Shown in pieces: positions 10,991-22,059 of a stretch of 64,000 bases of DNA; position 1 is the stretch's first letter, and each line of letters starts with the position of its first letter. Below the pieces are notes generated by a model. The model was given only the letters and a program-made list of their open reading frames with translations, was not told the DNA's origin and did no database searches. Source of the DNA: Atriophallophorus winterbourni (Eukaryota > Platyhelminthes > Trematoda > Plagiorchiida > Microphallidae); the NCBI GenBank assembly GCA_013407085.1, contig JACCGJ010020523.1, positions 1 to 64,000 of the forward strand, in the 5' to 3' direction. Made by a program: the position numbers and the translations under genes.

Positions 10991-11139
10991 TGTCAATCTA
11001 ATACAAGTGAACACGGTCAAGGTCCGTTGACACAGCGGCCCACATGCGTAAACGTGCATCATTAAAAGGGCTAAGGTTAAGCTTATTTTAAAGAAAAACA
11101 AAAATCTAATAAACTAGTAGGTATAAGGTGAATAACAAC

Positions 11140-11515
11140 TATTTACCTTCGCATCAGCGACGAGCGCCAGATTGTGGAGATTTTTTACCGCGTTGACAAT
11201 TTCGACCACCACATGTTGGCGTTCGCTATACGGTTTAATACCGACTCTCAATAATTCCACATTGTCTAGATCGAGGCTGTGGTCCGTATCTAAACGTGCT
11301 TCACTAAGGCGGAATCACGAGTAAGGGATTGATATTTCCTCGCATCCCAGGGCTGTCTTCGGACACGCTTTCGGCGTTCTTCGATTCTATTTTGAATTTC
11401 CCTGGAAGTCTGCCCTATGTAAACACCCGAACAGTCCTTTGTGGAAAACGCGGAGGTTTTGGCCACACAAACGGAGCGAATAGGATAACGACAAAACCGT
11501 AAGTTTAACAAGTTA
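11140..11515 (-). pseudogene. GIY-YIG endonuclease domain of a Penelope-like element (relic)
   Basis: The minus strand encodes the GIY-YIG core CSGVYIGQTSREIQNRI, with the Y-IGQT and R...R pattern typical of Penelope-like elements. A frameshift near 11290 leads into a second frame with DTDHSLDLDNVELL, the conserved H and E helix region, and then ERQHVVVEI. Penelope-like elements use this C-terminal nuclease to nick the target. The RT portion that should precede it on this strand is absent, so the copy is 5' truncated. Confidence 0.75.
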
Positions 11516-11572
11516 TTAGAGTTTCATAAGAAACGTTCATCAGATAAATCTAATTAGTCACTATCAAGCAAC

Positions 11573-12330
11573 CAGTATTCTAGTGTTTTGAATTTATCTA
11601 ATCGGAAACTTTCACGAGTTGAACAAAGATTGTTGGTGAAGGTCCTAAATTTCTGCATAAGTAAGAGCTTTGTGAAGGCTGAAGATCTTATCCCCTGTAT
11701 TGAGGGATCATTAAATGCACTTCCCAATGAAAAGGCAGATACGGTAGGAAACTGTATCGCTGGTGTTATTAAAAACCAGGAACAAGGCGATGCAAACCTT
11801 GATTCACATGAAAGACAAGCACTTCTTACGCTTAAGCAAGATGCGATTATAGGTATTACTAAGGCTGATAAATGTAAGGCAACCGTAATTTTGAACAAAA
11901 GCTATTATTTAGACTAGGTTGGAGTGCACTTATGAACGGAGAGATAATGGTAAAATGAAAAAGGTAATGAATAACTGCAAATTGGCTGTCTCTATGTACT
12001 TACGTAGCGTTAAGCAGAGTTTGGGAAAGGGCTTGTGGTATGCATGGTATGCATTTCGCGCCCCCAGTCGATATAATTGGATGATGGACAGTTGTAAATT
12101 ACTACAAAAATGTAAAACCTAGAAATAATTTCTTGTGGTATCTTTAAAAATATTTCCAGAGATTTTTAGTCCAAAAAAGGGGATTTCATTACTATCTAAA
12201 AGAGCACCTGCAACCAATTGTTCAGCACACTAACTGAAGCTGGTGAGACTACTTCCCCGTGGAGTGAATTTTACGCAATTACTACACGTATACTAAAGTT
12301 GAACTTTCCGGATTCTAGCCAAGTATGTCG
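11573..12330 (+). pseudogene. N-terminal part of a Penelope-like reverse transcriptase (relic)
   Basis: One open stretch, 11573-11917, carries the Penelope-like N-terminal pattern: LNLS...LS..E..LL.K.LNF, a middle helix, then HERQALLTLKQDAIIGITKADK and TVILNK..Y (the ADKG-type box just before the RT core). Beyond it only short scraps can be followed to about 12330. It points away from the GIY-YIG relic at 11140-11515, so the two are pieces of different copies or of one rearranged copy. Confidence 0.7.
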
Positions 12331-12979
12331 TTTACTCAACTTCATACCGTATCTTCTTTGCCACTTAGATGAGATAACCGGATGAATTCATCGAATTCTA
12401 GACAGATTAATTTCTTAACAACTTTGAAGTTTTCAATAAGTTCGCCTCTAAGCAGCTTCCACCTAAACGAGGAAAGTGCTAATGCTAAAAGTTGATTTTC
12501 ATAGTCGATGCACGATAACCTTTAGAGCATACAAGTAGCTAGCTTCCGTCAGCTTTGTAGCTGCCTATTCCCTTGTGATAATATGACTTTCAAGGTTAAA
12601 TAAATAATTATGTATGCGGCCTTATTATTGCCGTTTGAATGTCAAACATCACCTTAGGTTTTCTGCGTGTAAATGCTGAGCGCAGTCAAAAAACCTCTCT
12701 TTTGGCTCTTCGAGCCGCAGCAGCAGATTTGTCAGCCCATTCATGTATGTGGAGATTATGCTACCTAAGTCTTTAGTAGAATTCACGCTACAGAACTTTG
12801 TGGGGGCTAATGGCGTATTGACAATCATGTTACTCGTTTGTGAAGAGAATAAGTAACATTTCTCTAGGATCAGGTAAAGGTCCCACTTATCCTTTCATTA
12901 CATCACACCGCTTATGTGTCTTTTATCATATCGGAGTCTTGCGACCTACCGAAATATTTTACGTCTTTTCAAACATATA

Positions 12980-13250
12980 ACAGGGTCAGCGCAGTTGCTT
13001 TAATGGATCAATAATTAGGTTTAATAAGAGCAACGGCACATAGATTGAGCCCACCGGGATCCCCTTTGTAATAGGCTCACATAAGAAGCGCCTATCATCT
13101 ACCCTGACGACAAAGGAACGGTCACTGAATGATGCGCGTATCCAGCCAAGGGCTGTCCCTGACACTACTATTGCTGAGGGATTAAGAAGCAAGAGCCTAC
13201 TGCCCCACATACAACCACGACGCTGTAGGAAAACAAGTAACAATATCTAA
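12980..13250 (-). pseudogene. CR1/Jockey-type reverse transcriptase palm fragment (relic)
   Basis: The minus strand encodes GWIRASFSDRSFVVRVDD followed by ITKGIPVGSI and PLLLLNLIIDPL. This fits the W...FLS.R...V.V and GVPQGS.LGPLLF..FINDL boxes of CR1-group RT, with the Q of PQG changed to V. The YADD/FADD box is not found nearby. Confidence 0.65.
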
Positions 13251-13299
13251 TGGAGACTCACACATGCTCTGTCGCATCACCATCAATGGAAACATGTGG

Positions 13300-14045
13300 C
13301 TTTTAATAGGAAATTAATTTGCCAGAATAAGACCCGCTGCGTCTTCTGTTTCTGCAATTGTCCGAATAAAAAGCGTACATATGATTATCATATTCCTACC
13401 CGTACGAGCCCTGTATATTTTATTTTCTAACAAAGAAATATGGCAAAATTTGATTCAGTCGATAACACATACTGTTTATACTTCTACCTGGGTTTCAAAT
13501 ACAAGAAACGTATCACGCATACGGGTAAACGACTTACAACAAATACATTTTTTCATATTAATCACTAGCATTCCTAGTTCAGACTGGTGCAGTGTTATTT
13601 GAGCCAGCCCTAGCATCGACCTGGGCTGATATACTATCCGGTAAATCAGGCATACTCACATTCAGTTCTGATAACATGTCAGATAAATTGGCTCCACAAT
13701 CCCTTTGGACTGATTAAGTGAAAATTAAATCAGCCTTCAGAGCACGAGCGACAATATATGTTCCAACATCAATCAAGTTTAAACCGACAGAAAACGTCTC
13801 TTCAAAATTGATGAGGTTCATAGGCCTGGTCATCAGACCGTTTAAGCGGATATTGCAGACTTTTTCAGACCTACTTCACGCAATGAAGCAGGTCTAAGTG
13901 ACACAACCTTAGTTATGTATCGCAACCTTCAATTCAAACCATTGTTTTCGGAATGCGGCCGGTAAACACTTCGGTATGTACTCCAGTGGAGCAATTTACT
14001 TCAAATCGGCTAGGTAGTTCAATTGCGTCAAATATATTTGACATT
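13300..14045. other. No supportable gene
   Basis: I see no coding sequence or repeat that I can place here. A degenerate continuation of the gag-like relic at 14050-14400 is possible. Confidence 0.5.
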
Positions 14046-14049
14046 TTTG

Positions 14050-14400
14050 CATTGCTAGATCTAGACTTCAAAAACCTTAAGGTTGGCCACTTCCAATAAC
14101 TCATCTGATGATATACGATCATTGAAATAATGTAAGCCGAACATTCTCTTCAGAAATGTTCTCGCTTGTGTATGAGAAACTACAGTCGGCAAGATCACGC
14201 ACGAAATAACAACCTTCCACGCGCCGTCACAACAATAATGCAAAGGGTGCAGCAAACGCTGTGCAGTGTCTCTTACACTGAATTCAACAAGAAACTCGAA
14301 CTGTGTAATGAAATTCCAGTAACTGATCGGATCTCAATCAAATGGGTACCGCTCAGACTCTGTCAGTATTGCAGTGAGCATGACGTCAGTCCAAGATTAT
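14050..14400 (-). pseudogene. Probable BEL/Pao-type gag relic (DUF1759-like)
   Basis: The minus strand reads, with one in-frame stop, D-DPISYWNFITQFEFLV, then a D...RLLHPLHYCCDGAW segment, then QARTFLKRMFG. The pattern DP..YW.FI..FE, L..L...C.G.A, A...L...FG is that of the DUF1759 gag domain of BEL/Pao LTR retrotransposons, which are known in flatworms. No protease, RT or LTR was recognised. The assignment is by pattern only. Confidence 0.5.
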
Positions 14401-14479
14401 CGCCACAAGCCAACTTAGAGATTGTAGCTTTAGTAATTCTAATATTCCTCAGTAATTCGATTTCATGCTGAGAACGTGC

Positions 14480-16150
14480 ACAAATATAATCGATTCTATG
14501 TCAACCTACCGACGATGGTGCCGCACAAAATTCAAAATCGTCTTTACCAATGCGACTATCTTCTATGGTCCTAACAGCAACACGTAGTAACTGAATTGAT
14601 CGTCCAAGTATTATACATAATTGATAACAATCAAAAAAAGAAAACACAGAATAATAGAATTTCACCTAGGTATTCAACATAAATTCTTACAAAAAAGAAT
14701 CAAGCGTGAATGTTTAAATGCGATTAAATTCAATCTGATTCTAGATCGCAATATTGGTTCACGAATTATTGCTCCAAAGTTTTGATGATTGTTACGAAGT
14801 AAAGTTGATTATTTTCTGGAACTGAGACAAGCCAAATTTCATTGCTGTTTCGAATGTAACAAATCAAAATAGATTAGTCGTCAACAGAAACGAAGCAAGT
14901 TGTACGCAGTTTCCAACAAATATAAGCCGTTGTTGTGCATTGATTTGAAACGAGCTATTTAAGATGATTGCAGCTAAATTAGATTGACAAATATCTCTAA
15001 CAAATTAAACTTGAAGTTCATTACTGTAACGCCTAAGACGTCAGCAACGAGTAGACAACCTAAAACTGATTGCTAATATTCAAAAGCCTCCGGATTTGCT
15101 CCGTTTCGATTGCATTTTTTGTGCTGTTGCTGCTTTTATTGAAGAGATGGTTCTACAAGTCAAAGTTCCAAAACATAATGGAGACACACTAAGAATTCCC
15201 TGGTGGATAGAGAATGATAGTTATGGTTCCATTAAAAAAATGAAATGACGGTTAATCCAATTGGCGCAACGTTCTCCTCCTTTTGTGCTGTGGTCTCACT
15301 GCGTAAAATGGGCAAAGGTTTTGATTATTTTTTCGTAAAATGAAACGGGAATTATGATTCGATAAGTGCTTTGTTGATGATTGTTTAATATCAATACGTA
15401 CTGACGACGATGCAAAGTCATTGATAAGGCAGTTGTGAACATTATTACGAATGGGAGTTTTTTTCTTGACAGAATGGATTTACAATGATAATATTTGAAT
15501 TTACGATAGGCCCACGGATTTACACGCATATAATGTACGAGCCATTAGCAACCGAAAAAATGCTGGGAGTTACAATAAATGTAGTCATGGACGAATTAAC
15601 CTCTGATCTAACCTTAAGAAACGCCCTACAATGAAACATAGTTTATTGTCACTAGGTAGTGGTTTGTCTGCCCCATTGTCTTCATGAGTCTTTGAATATT
15701 TTCAGAAAATGAATCGTTACAACTATGTTGCAGAATACCTTCGGAATGTGTCGAGTTGATGTGTGAAGATATTTAGCTAGTGTGCAATAGATATGGAAAA
15801 TGCATGCGTACAATGATCAACATATTCAATGACCGAGGCATTATTTCTGATTCTTTCTACTAAAAAATGATCAAACACGTTAACCGTTTAACGCAGTGCG
15901 ACCATTTCGCAAATTAAGGATGATGTTGCACCAATTGGATGAACAGCCATCACAATTTTTAAACGGAATTAAACATATAATTCTCCTTCCAACAATAAAT
16001 TATAATTGTGTCTCGAACATGCATCAGTAAAATAAATGAAAGTATGGCGTTTTCATATCTACATAATAGAATTTATGTATCAGAATCTGACAATGGGGCA
16101 CCTGGGTATATACGTTTTAAAGTGAATCAGACAGGTCGCATATTCCTCTT
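14480..16150. other. AT-rich stretch with no supportable gene
   Basis: No coding sequence or repeat recognised. A very weak CR1-like echo on the plus strand near 15545-15640 is too short to call. Confidence 0.5.
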
Positions 16151-16159
16151 TTATTTTCA

Positions 16160-17632
16160 AAATCTAGAGTGAATCTTTTAGAAACGGTTTTGACTTGTTG
16201 AACATCTCGAGAACCATCAGTTAATAAATTTCACACAACACGGATTTAGGAAAACATATTCATGCCTGTCTAACTTGCTCACGACTCTAAATGATTGGAC
16301 GCAAGCACTAGACCAAGGGGGTTCCGTCCATGCCGGTTACTTAGATATATCTAAAGCATTCGACAGAGTGAATCACTCCTTACTGCTTCAGAAACTGCAG
16401 AATGTTGGCGTCATCGGAAACCTACTAACATGGTTCACAAGTTACCTGTCTGGACGCAAAGTTAAAGTCAGAATAGATGGTGAAACTTCTCGAACAATTG
16501 AAGCCACGAGCGGAGTCCCTCAGGGTTCGGTTCTCGGTCCAATACTGTTCCTCATATTTATAAACGATCTACCGAACTTACTAGCATGTAAGCTTGTTTT
16601 ATTCGCAGATGATGTAAAAATCTGGACGAAGGTCAACTCTATCGAGGACTGTCATGTTCTGCAAGGAGATTTGAATAAGCTGCACCAGTGGTCAATCCAA
16701 AACGAACTGCCATTTAATTTCCGCAAGTGCAAAATGTTGCAAGTCGGAAAACCCTTTCCCTTTACCTACAAACTTGGCAGCCACCCGCTTGAATGGAGTA
16801 CATCACAAAAAGATCTCGGAATCTTGGTGTCTGGCACTTTGAAGAACAGCCTACAGTGCGACGCCGTCTACAAGCGTGCGTGCAGCTTGCTAGGTTTACT
16901 GAAACGCATTTTCGGACGTTTCCCACCACACTCACTCACGAAATTACTAAACACTTACATACATCCTGTCGTTGACTACGCTGTACAAGCTTGGACGCCA
17001 TGGATGGAAAAAAACATCTCGCTCCTCGAACGAATTTATCACAAGGCAACCAAAATTGTTACCGGATTGAATAATTTACCCTTTGAGCAGCGACTGACCA
17101 GACTTGGACTGTGCACCCTCGAGCGCAGGCGTATCCTACACGACCTCACTCTGACATATCGAATCATCTATGCGAAATCCCACCCTCTCAAACACCTCTT
17201 CAAGTTTGGTTCGGTTGTCCCCACACGCAGCCACCCTTTGACCCTTCAAATCCCACACTCACGATTGAATTGTCGTCGTCACTTCTTCGCTGTTCGTGTA
17301 TGCTTCTTGTGGAATAGCTTGCCGATAGATATTGTTACCTCGGCGAACGAGCACATCTTTAAACAAAGGTTACGAAACCTTATGTTGAGAACTACTGCGT
17401 TGGCCCCTACCTATTGATGTCTATATTATTTTAACGCACGGAACTACCGTCCATCCAAAGATTCTTTTCCCTCAGTCTGTGTTGCCATTGAGGATTATTT
17501 TTGCTCCAACTATGAAGAACTGGATATGATCATACAAGTAACGATTTTTTTATAATTTTTTATACGTATATCCTATGGTATTGTACAGCAATTTGCTTTT
17601 TTAACCATAAATCTTGAATCTTGAATCTTATG
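16160..17632 (+). mobile_element. CR1-like non-LTR retrotransposon, 5' truncated, best-preserved copy
   Basis: A 5'-truncated element starts near 16160-16195, inside the RT fingers, and keeps the RT to its end, a 3' UTR and a 3' tail of short repeats (AATCTTG units, about 17609-17630). CR1-group elements typically end in short tandem repeats rather than poly(A). ORF1 and the endonuclease are missing, as expected from incomplete reverse transcription. No target duplication could be defined with confidence. Confidence 0.85.
16194..17417 (+). pseudogene. CR1-like reverse transcriptase, C-terminal ~400 aa, open frame
   Basis: The frame is open from 16194, just after an in-frame TGA, to the stop at 17415-17417. 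In order it shows the GFRK box, YLDISKAFDRVNH (first catalytic Asp), SGVPQGSVLGPILF, LFADDVKIW (FADD catalytic pair, near 16600), the thumb, and the CR1-group C-terminal region with LLKRIFGRF, P-VDYAVQAW and IYHKATKIVTGL. It has no internal stops, unlike all related copies in the window, so it is the youngest CR1 here. The lack of the N-terminal endonuclease makes it a dead copy. Confidence 0.9.
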
Positions 17633-18399
17633 TTGCAACTATCGGCAGCTGTTTTCGAGGTTCGTATATATGTGACACTAGATTACGCTTTTGATAAACT
17701 CGCCAAAAACTTCAACTTTTGGATCGATTTGTTGACTGTTTTGTTTTATAATTCCAATAAAAATAATCGTTTTTCAACGATCATAGCGAATCGCTTGACA
17801 TCCGTACACAAACCTACGATACCGTGCTAGTGGAGGCATGCTGATGTCCAAACTAATTTAGCTGATTTGACCTCACTAATTGATGTGAAATGTTTTCAAT
17901 CGGTATTCTGGCTGAACGATCCAGATTGTCTAAGTCAATCCATCGACATATGTTTTGAGGTAAATATCCAAAGAGCAGCGAGCGAGCTGAAATTGATCGT
18001 GTCAATTGTAACATTACTTCAATTGATTTAGAACGTTGAATAGAAACGATTTTTGGCCGTATTTCTAGTTACTAAAGGCTTTCAGACTCAATTGCGCGGA
18101 TGGTTCTTTTAATGTGTAACGTTGTTACGATGCTCGGTCATTATTTTGATAAATCTGTATTGGTAGACAAACTTGGTTTTGTTGAACTTCGAAATGTCTA
18201 ATCCGATGTTATTCGATTGTCGCATCGGAAAGCTTTTGGGACAAAGTGACTCCTGTAAATCTAATTTATATCCTATGATGAAGACAAGATCTTTCATTAA
18301 CAGTTGATCGAAGCACCAATTTCATGATAATTCCGATGAAGTATAAATCTACTGATCAATTGATTTATAAAGTTCATTTGCTTGAAGCGTACAGGACAA

Positions 18400-19160
18400 T
18401 TGCTTACACCGCGTCCGACGTAGAATATGTGTCGTTATATAACAAAATGCCGTTTATCTTCAACAAATGCAGGATCATGAATGTGGGGAATCGAAAAGCG
18501 TTTAATTATTATATAGGATCACATGTCGTTGAAAGGTGCAGGTAAAAAAAGAGTGGGGTGTCTGGAGATGCTCCACTTTAGAAACAACAATTAAAGCTGA
18601 CACAGCCTTTAAAAAGGCAACACGTGCACTAAATCTACTCAAACGGTTATTTCGGAAAATTTCGTGTCAGATATGTCCAAGTATTTTGAATATATTCCTG
18701 ACAACAGTCACGGAATAAGGTGTGCGTTCATAGTCTCCGTGTCCCAAGAGGAATGTATAAATTAGGCAGCGAATTTATTACCGCTCAACAAAACTCGTTT
18801 TTTAGCATCTGGAACAAGCCTTATAAAGCAAGGATAGCTCAACTAAACCTATTCGACTTTCCCTATCGGCGAGTCAGAGAAGAAATTATCATAATTTACA
18901 AAATATTCAATACCTCAGTCCATCTCTTAAAGGATTTATTCACGCAAAGGGATACGATAAATTGTCAAACCCATGTATATGTGCTGGTGGTACCCAATTA
19001 CCGCCTCACCTTTAAAATTTATTTTTATTCTGTCACTGTCTGTTTTACCTGAAACAGCTCACTTTCTACCGTTGCTTACTCCACTAAATTGCATGACTTT
19101 ACAACAAAATTAGACGAATTTTTATTGAATTATTCGTTTCACGAACACCTATATAATATT
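18400..19160 (+). pseudogene. Degenerate CR1-like RT C-terminal relic
   Basis: Three broken frames follow the same order as 16690-17400: a F-FNKCRIMNVG box, A..KA.R.LNLLKRLFR, then ARIAQLNLFDFPYRRVR, and a last piece with STKLHDFTTKLDEFLL. Stops and frameshifts separate them. It is a second, older element in the same orientation, 0.8 kb downstream of the first. Confidence 0.75.
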
Positions 19161-19387
19161 TGATCGATTACTTTATCTTGTTTTATACACTCACATTTCA
19201 ATTTCTTCTATCATATGGTTATTTTTAAGCTTGTTGCTTTTTAGACAATTAAAAAACTTGTATTATGTTGAATAACTCAAATTGCGTTATGTTTAGGCAT
19301 GTAACCCTTGTTTAGCAGAACGTTCACGCGCTCAACAAAAGGCCATTCCTCCACTGTTTCAAGCGCATGCGGATCCTGATCTTACTG

Positions 19388-19431
19388 TCCCTACCTGATG
19401 AGTGCAAACAGCACGAAACCGGTCGTGGGGT
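19388..19431 (+). ncRNA. Hammerhead ribozyme, copy A1
   Basis: Stem I 5' half CCCTAC (19389-19394), CTGATGA (19395-19401), stem-loop II GTGC-AAACA-GCAC (19402-19414), GAAAC (19415-19419), short stem III and GTC with predicted cleavage after 19424, then GTGGGG closing stem I (six pairs, one of them G.U). All conserved core residues are present. Stem III is the self-complementary ACCGGU with no loop, which favours a dimeric (double) hammerhead, as known for natural hammerheads with minimal stem III. Confidence 0.88.
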
Positions 19432-19621
19432 GTTTTTTGGCGGAAAACCAGGCAAATGAATATTTAGTTTCATGGTTATGGGTTTAACCCCATTAAACAT
19501 GTGTTTGGACACATGCTTTGAACAGGTTGGTCGTACCAGCCGTATCCAACAGTGGCGTACAAGCGCTCCTTGTGTACCATTCCTCCACTGTTTCAAGCGC
19601 ATGCGGATCCTGATCTTACTG

Positions 19622-19665
19622 TCCCTACCTGATGAGTGCAAACAGCATGAAACCGGTCGTGGGGT
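19622..19665 (+). ncRNA. Hammerhead ribozyme, copy A2
   Basis: Same design as A1: CTGATGA at 19629-19635, GAAAC at 19649-19653, predicted cleavage after C19658, stem I CCCTAC/GTGGGG. The only change in the motif is in stem II (GTGC/GCAT, a tolerable G.U pair). Cleavage at A1 and A2 would release a 234-nt RNA. Confidence 0.87.
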
Positions 19666-19724
19666 GTTTTGTGACGGAAAAGCATGCAAATGAATATTTT
19701 GTTTAGAAGGCCAGATAATTTCCA

Positions 19725-22050
19725 AATCATTGGGCTGTCACCTGACACTGTTGACACCGAGACATTTCACCTTTATTAATATTAGAATGTATTCAACGTA
19801 TTATGCATTGGAAATATCGTAGCACGTCATAAATTTCATAGCATGTTCCTAATCACAAATTCAAGCACTCGGTAAGAATATCTCGTAATTCTAGCTACAA
19901 CATTATATAAAAGATTAAAAACGAAAGCTGAAAATAGCTCACTGAAGGTCAACGTGAGTTAAGTAAAAAGATAGTAATATAAATGTCAGGTGCTGGTTAT
20001 CCAGGATATCGAAAATTTCGGGACGGAACTATAATCCACATATTGGGTAGTTTGGATCCGTTCAGATAAAATTCTCAACGAATAGAAGTTCGAGTAATGA
20101 ATAAAGTTGTTGGCTCTCTAAAATGGAATTTTTGTGTGAGTGTTGATCATTCTTACAGTTCTCTCATTCACATCAGTCAGTATAGAAAATTATGAACAAG
20201 TTTTCTCACAATCAGCTAAATCACTGCAAGCGAGTGTACGATGCGCGCTGGTTGGATTCAAAAGTATATATTTTTAAAGTCACAATTTTTATACAATTGT
20301 TTATACCGAATATAGAACAATCAATGCTACCAGTAGTTAAAATTTGCAAACATAATTCCTGCACATTTGTGAAGCTGTCTAGGAATAACCAAAAGTTTTT
20401 AATTGCTGTAATAGTTCATCAACAATGGCGCTTTTAAAAAGTTTGGACTAACATGAAATAAATTACCGATTCAGCAATTGAGATCATCTTAGCGCATCCC
20501 TTCACGGAAAAATTTGAATAATAATTACGTTTCAAATTTGTATAGATTATACTATCAACCGGTATTTTACTGAAAAATCCTCTGAGGTAGCTGCATCGCA
20601 AGCAGGTACATTGCTTAAACGTGAGCAGTATAAATTCTAACCCGCTCTGTGAAAGATCAACAATTTTGAAATAAACAATGCATGGTACACGCGTTTTAAC
20701 ACTAAATTGAACTGAGATACGCTACTAGCATTGAAGCTTTGTTAGTTATTCAATCTTACTACAGATGTACATAACATTATTCTCGTGAAAATTTAAGCAA
20801 CGTTTATCGTATCACATCAAACTGGCTATATCTGCACACAACCTTTTCGTATGACATAGTATCCGTTGTCGCCATCGTGATACGGATAGCAGAATCCATC
20901 GGTTTTGCCGTTTTTACCTCGGCAAAACATCACACTACACAACTTGTGAATTTCGCGAAACATAGCTGAGGTGAAAGCTATTAACCTTGTGCGAATCTGT
21001 TGGTAACACTTAGTTAAGATTTGATTCTCCGCAATATTGAAAATGTAGTGTCAAAATAACATTATGCAGTATTTGAATCAAGTAGATAAGTGACTTTAGG
21101 AAATCTGTTAAATGAAATTGAGTTACTGTTGATGATGGATTTGAAAGCGTTCGGTAAATTAATTCATCTGAATTAATCGTAATCTCGAACAGGATAACTA
21201 AACATTTCTTTGAACGCTAATCAAACTTGCGTGGCGTTTTCTTTTTTCGGTACTTCCTATTATCGAAACAGTCAAGAAATAATAAACAAATTGCGCTTGT
21301 TAGCCGCTCTTTGACAAGATTGACACGAACAATGTGGTAAATCGCAAGTGTCGACACAGATAGATGTGGTTAAACTAACGGTTTTGAAAAGAGATCCTTA
21401 TGCGCAGGTATGTGTGTAGAATGTAAAAAAATAATTACGTGGGCATTAAAAATACCATCGGCGTTAATTTAATTCGTCGGCCTATAATTGGATGATTTCA
21501 GCATTGATGAATTCTTGCACCTATGTTATCTTGCAACAAATATTTTGGCAACGATTTATCTTTAACGAGTATTACAATTTTTATAATAAATTATCGCAAT
21601 GCATTTATTGATTGCAATATTTTGGTCTACGGTAATTGAAAAACCTCGTGAAAACTTGAATAAAATCAAAATTGCATTGCGAATATCACATCAGAATAGT
21701 GATTTCTTAGCATTCAATATAATTAATAATATATACTTCCTGCAAAATCTGAGAAATTCAAATATGCTGTCACTCACTTATTCCGTACACCGTTTCTAAA
21801 TTAGATTAAGTAGTTACTTGATATTATGCGACATAAAACTACCCGCAACGCAGTGGGTTCCAACACTGTTCCAACACATGTTTTTTAAAACAAATTCATT
21901 GTTATTTGTTAGTTAAACGCTGAGCATTATAGAGACACTTGATCGTATTTATCTTACACAATGTCGGATCGTGTATTGTAGCTATTGGTCTGACTCACGA
22001 TGAGCCTAACCCTTTTCGTTTTTTGGTGTAACATTTTGACTGTCAGTATC
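19725..22050. other. AT-rich stretch with no supportable gene
   Basis: Only short open frames without recognisable motifs. No repeat from the other families in the window was noticed. Confidence 0.5.
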
Positions 22051-22059
22051 AAGATTGCA

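Larger units (their letters stand above)
19335..19705 (+). mobile_element. Small hammerhead-bearing repeat (Sm-alpha/retrozyme-like), 1.6 monomers in tandem
   Basis: A ~110-bp block at 19343-19450 recurs at 19577-19690 with a spacing of exactly 234 bp. Each block contains a hammerhead ribozyme. The intervening sequence (19450-19576) is found next to the single copy at 25.85 kb, so the monomer is about 234 bp. There is no coding capacity. The layout, two ribozymes in direct repeat flanking one monomer, is that of retrozymes and of schistosome Sm-alpha multimers, from which self-cleaved monomer RNAs can arise. Confidence 0.8.

Noticed and set aside
11554..11898. Minus-strand open frame of 114 codons
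   Set aside because: It is the antisense shadow of the Penelope-like RT N-terminal piece on the plus strand, which carries recognisable family motifs.
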